Source: Enterococcus durans NBRC 100479 = LMG 10746
GTDB taxonomy: Bacteria > Bacillota > Bacilli > Lactobacillales > Enterococcaceae
Length of the DNA stretch: 44,945 nucleotides
Assembly: GCF_001544215.1 (NCBI RefSeq)
Contig: NZ_BCQB01000026.1
Location: 1-44,945, forward strand
Direction of reading: 5' to 3'
The number at the start of each line of letters is the position of its first letter. Within the stretch, counting starts at the first letter, position 1. Below are positions 44,570 to 44,945 of the stretch, piece by piece. A program made the position numbers and the translations under genes. Below the pieces are notes generated by a model. That model had not been told where the DNA came from. It did not search any database and saw nothing but the letters and a program-made list of their open reading frames with translations.

Positions 44570-44945
44570 CTATTTCTCCTCCTTTTATTCATTTACCATT
44601 GAAATACGTTGATCGCTATCCTGATCACATCGCTTACTTTTCAACAGATTTTTATTTTATACGTATGTAGTTACATCTAAAAAAGCAAACTAGCCTTTAT
44701 TTGTTATTTATAATTGAAATGCAGATTATGTTCTAGCTATAAATTTCAAAAAAAGATTTGCTTTTTTTATTTGACCGAACTTGAAAAAGCTCTATCCTCT
44801 TAAATTTAAAGCAATTCACCCATGATTGAAATGTCATTTTTTCTATATCCATACGGAACAACTGAAAGGATCATTTATCACTGAGGCGTTATTCTAACGA
44901 TTTTGTCACATTTGAATTGAGCCTATGTAGGTAAAGGACCTATTC
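44570..44945. other. Upstream region of the adhesin gene
   Basis: AT-rich sequence with no recognisable gene on either strand. It should hold the adhesin promoter; I could not pick a convincing one. Confidence 0.4.

Noticed and set aside
1..44945. tRNA, rRNA, prophage or replication origin
   Set aside because: No cloverleaf-like sequence, rRNA segment, phage gene block or DnaA-box cluster was seen.

Overview
The window looks like a chromosomal segment of a low-GC Gram-positive coccus of the Enterococcus faecium group, closest in character to E. hirae or E. durans. The reasons are the ftsW-psr-pbp5 cluster for a low-affinity class B penicillin-binding protein, a 383-residue NapA-type Na+/H+ antiporter, the amaP/DUF2273/gls24/glsB stress operon, a bile salt hydrolase, Mga-like regulators, and strong AGGAGG ribosome sites with some GTG and TTG starts. 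The species is inferred from gene content only. No rRNA, tRNA or CRISPR array was seen.

Layout. 1-4134 (minus strand): maltodextrin uptake (malF, cut by the window edge, and malE) and a frameshifted neopullulanase-type glycosidase, with two cre-like plus GTTAYCGGTAAC operator pairs. 4268-4830: decayed remains of menaquinone genes (a menC start and a MenH-like hydrolase). 5343-8723: a YitT protein, the ohr/ohrR peroxide pair and an AI-2E family permease. 9131-10105: bile salt hydrolase between two direct copies of a long intergenic repeat. 10531-13205: an LPxTG surface protein broken by one stop codon, divergent from an Mga-like regulator. 13358-15462: ahpCF behind a PerR-box promoter. 15820-19914: DUF2200, HdeD-like membrane protein, napA, and a marR/MFS efflux pair. 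20099-24721 (minus strand): pbp5, a frameshifted psr, and ftsW, preceded by a clear M-box (Mg2+) riboswitch with an expression-platform terminator. 24871-30256: a small protein, a flavin reductase, an ankyrin lipoprotein, a complete IS256-family element with an 8-bp target duplication, and a DXS-like enzyme. 31112-32028: a divergent merR/carboxymuconolactone-decarboxylase pair between two 44-bp direct repeats. 32215-33837: the Gls24 operon. 33838-37267: small broken genes, a DUF2975/HTH pair, a RelB-like/MazF-like toxin-antitoxin pair and a broken ParA-like gene. 37268-44569: a frameshifted Mga-like regulator and a very large surface adhesin of alternating repeats that carries a nonsense codon, a frameshift and loss of its sorting signal.

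Two themes run through the window. The first is gene decay: at least nine loci are broken by small indels, stop codons or deletions, mostly in sugar use, quinone synthesis, surface proteins and their regulators. Several lesions are single-base changes in homopolymers, so sequencing error must be excluded for those, but others (multiple lesions, truncation, anchor deletion) look genuine. The second is a family of modular palindromic intergenic repeats at gene 3' ends, some nested inside others, which also act as terminators.

The most notable regulatory finding is the M-box riboswitch at the head of the ftsW-psr-pbp5 cluster. It would place the low-affinity, beta-lactam-tolerant transpeptidase cluster, at least in part, under magnesium control.
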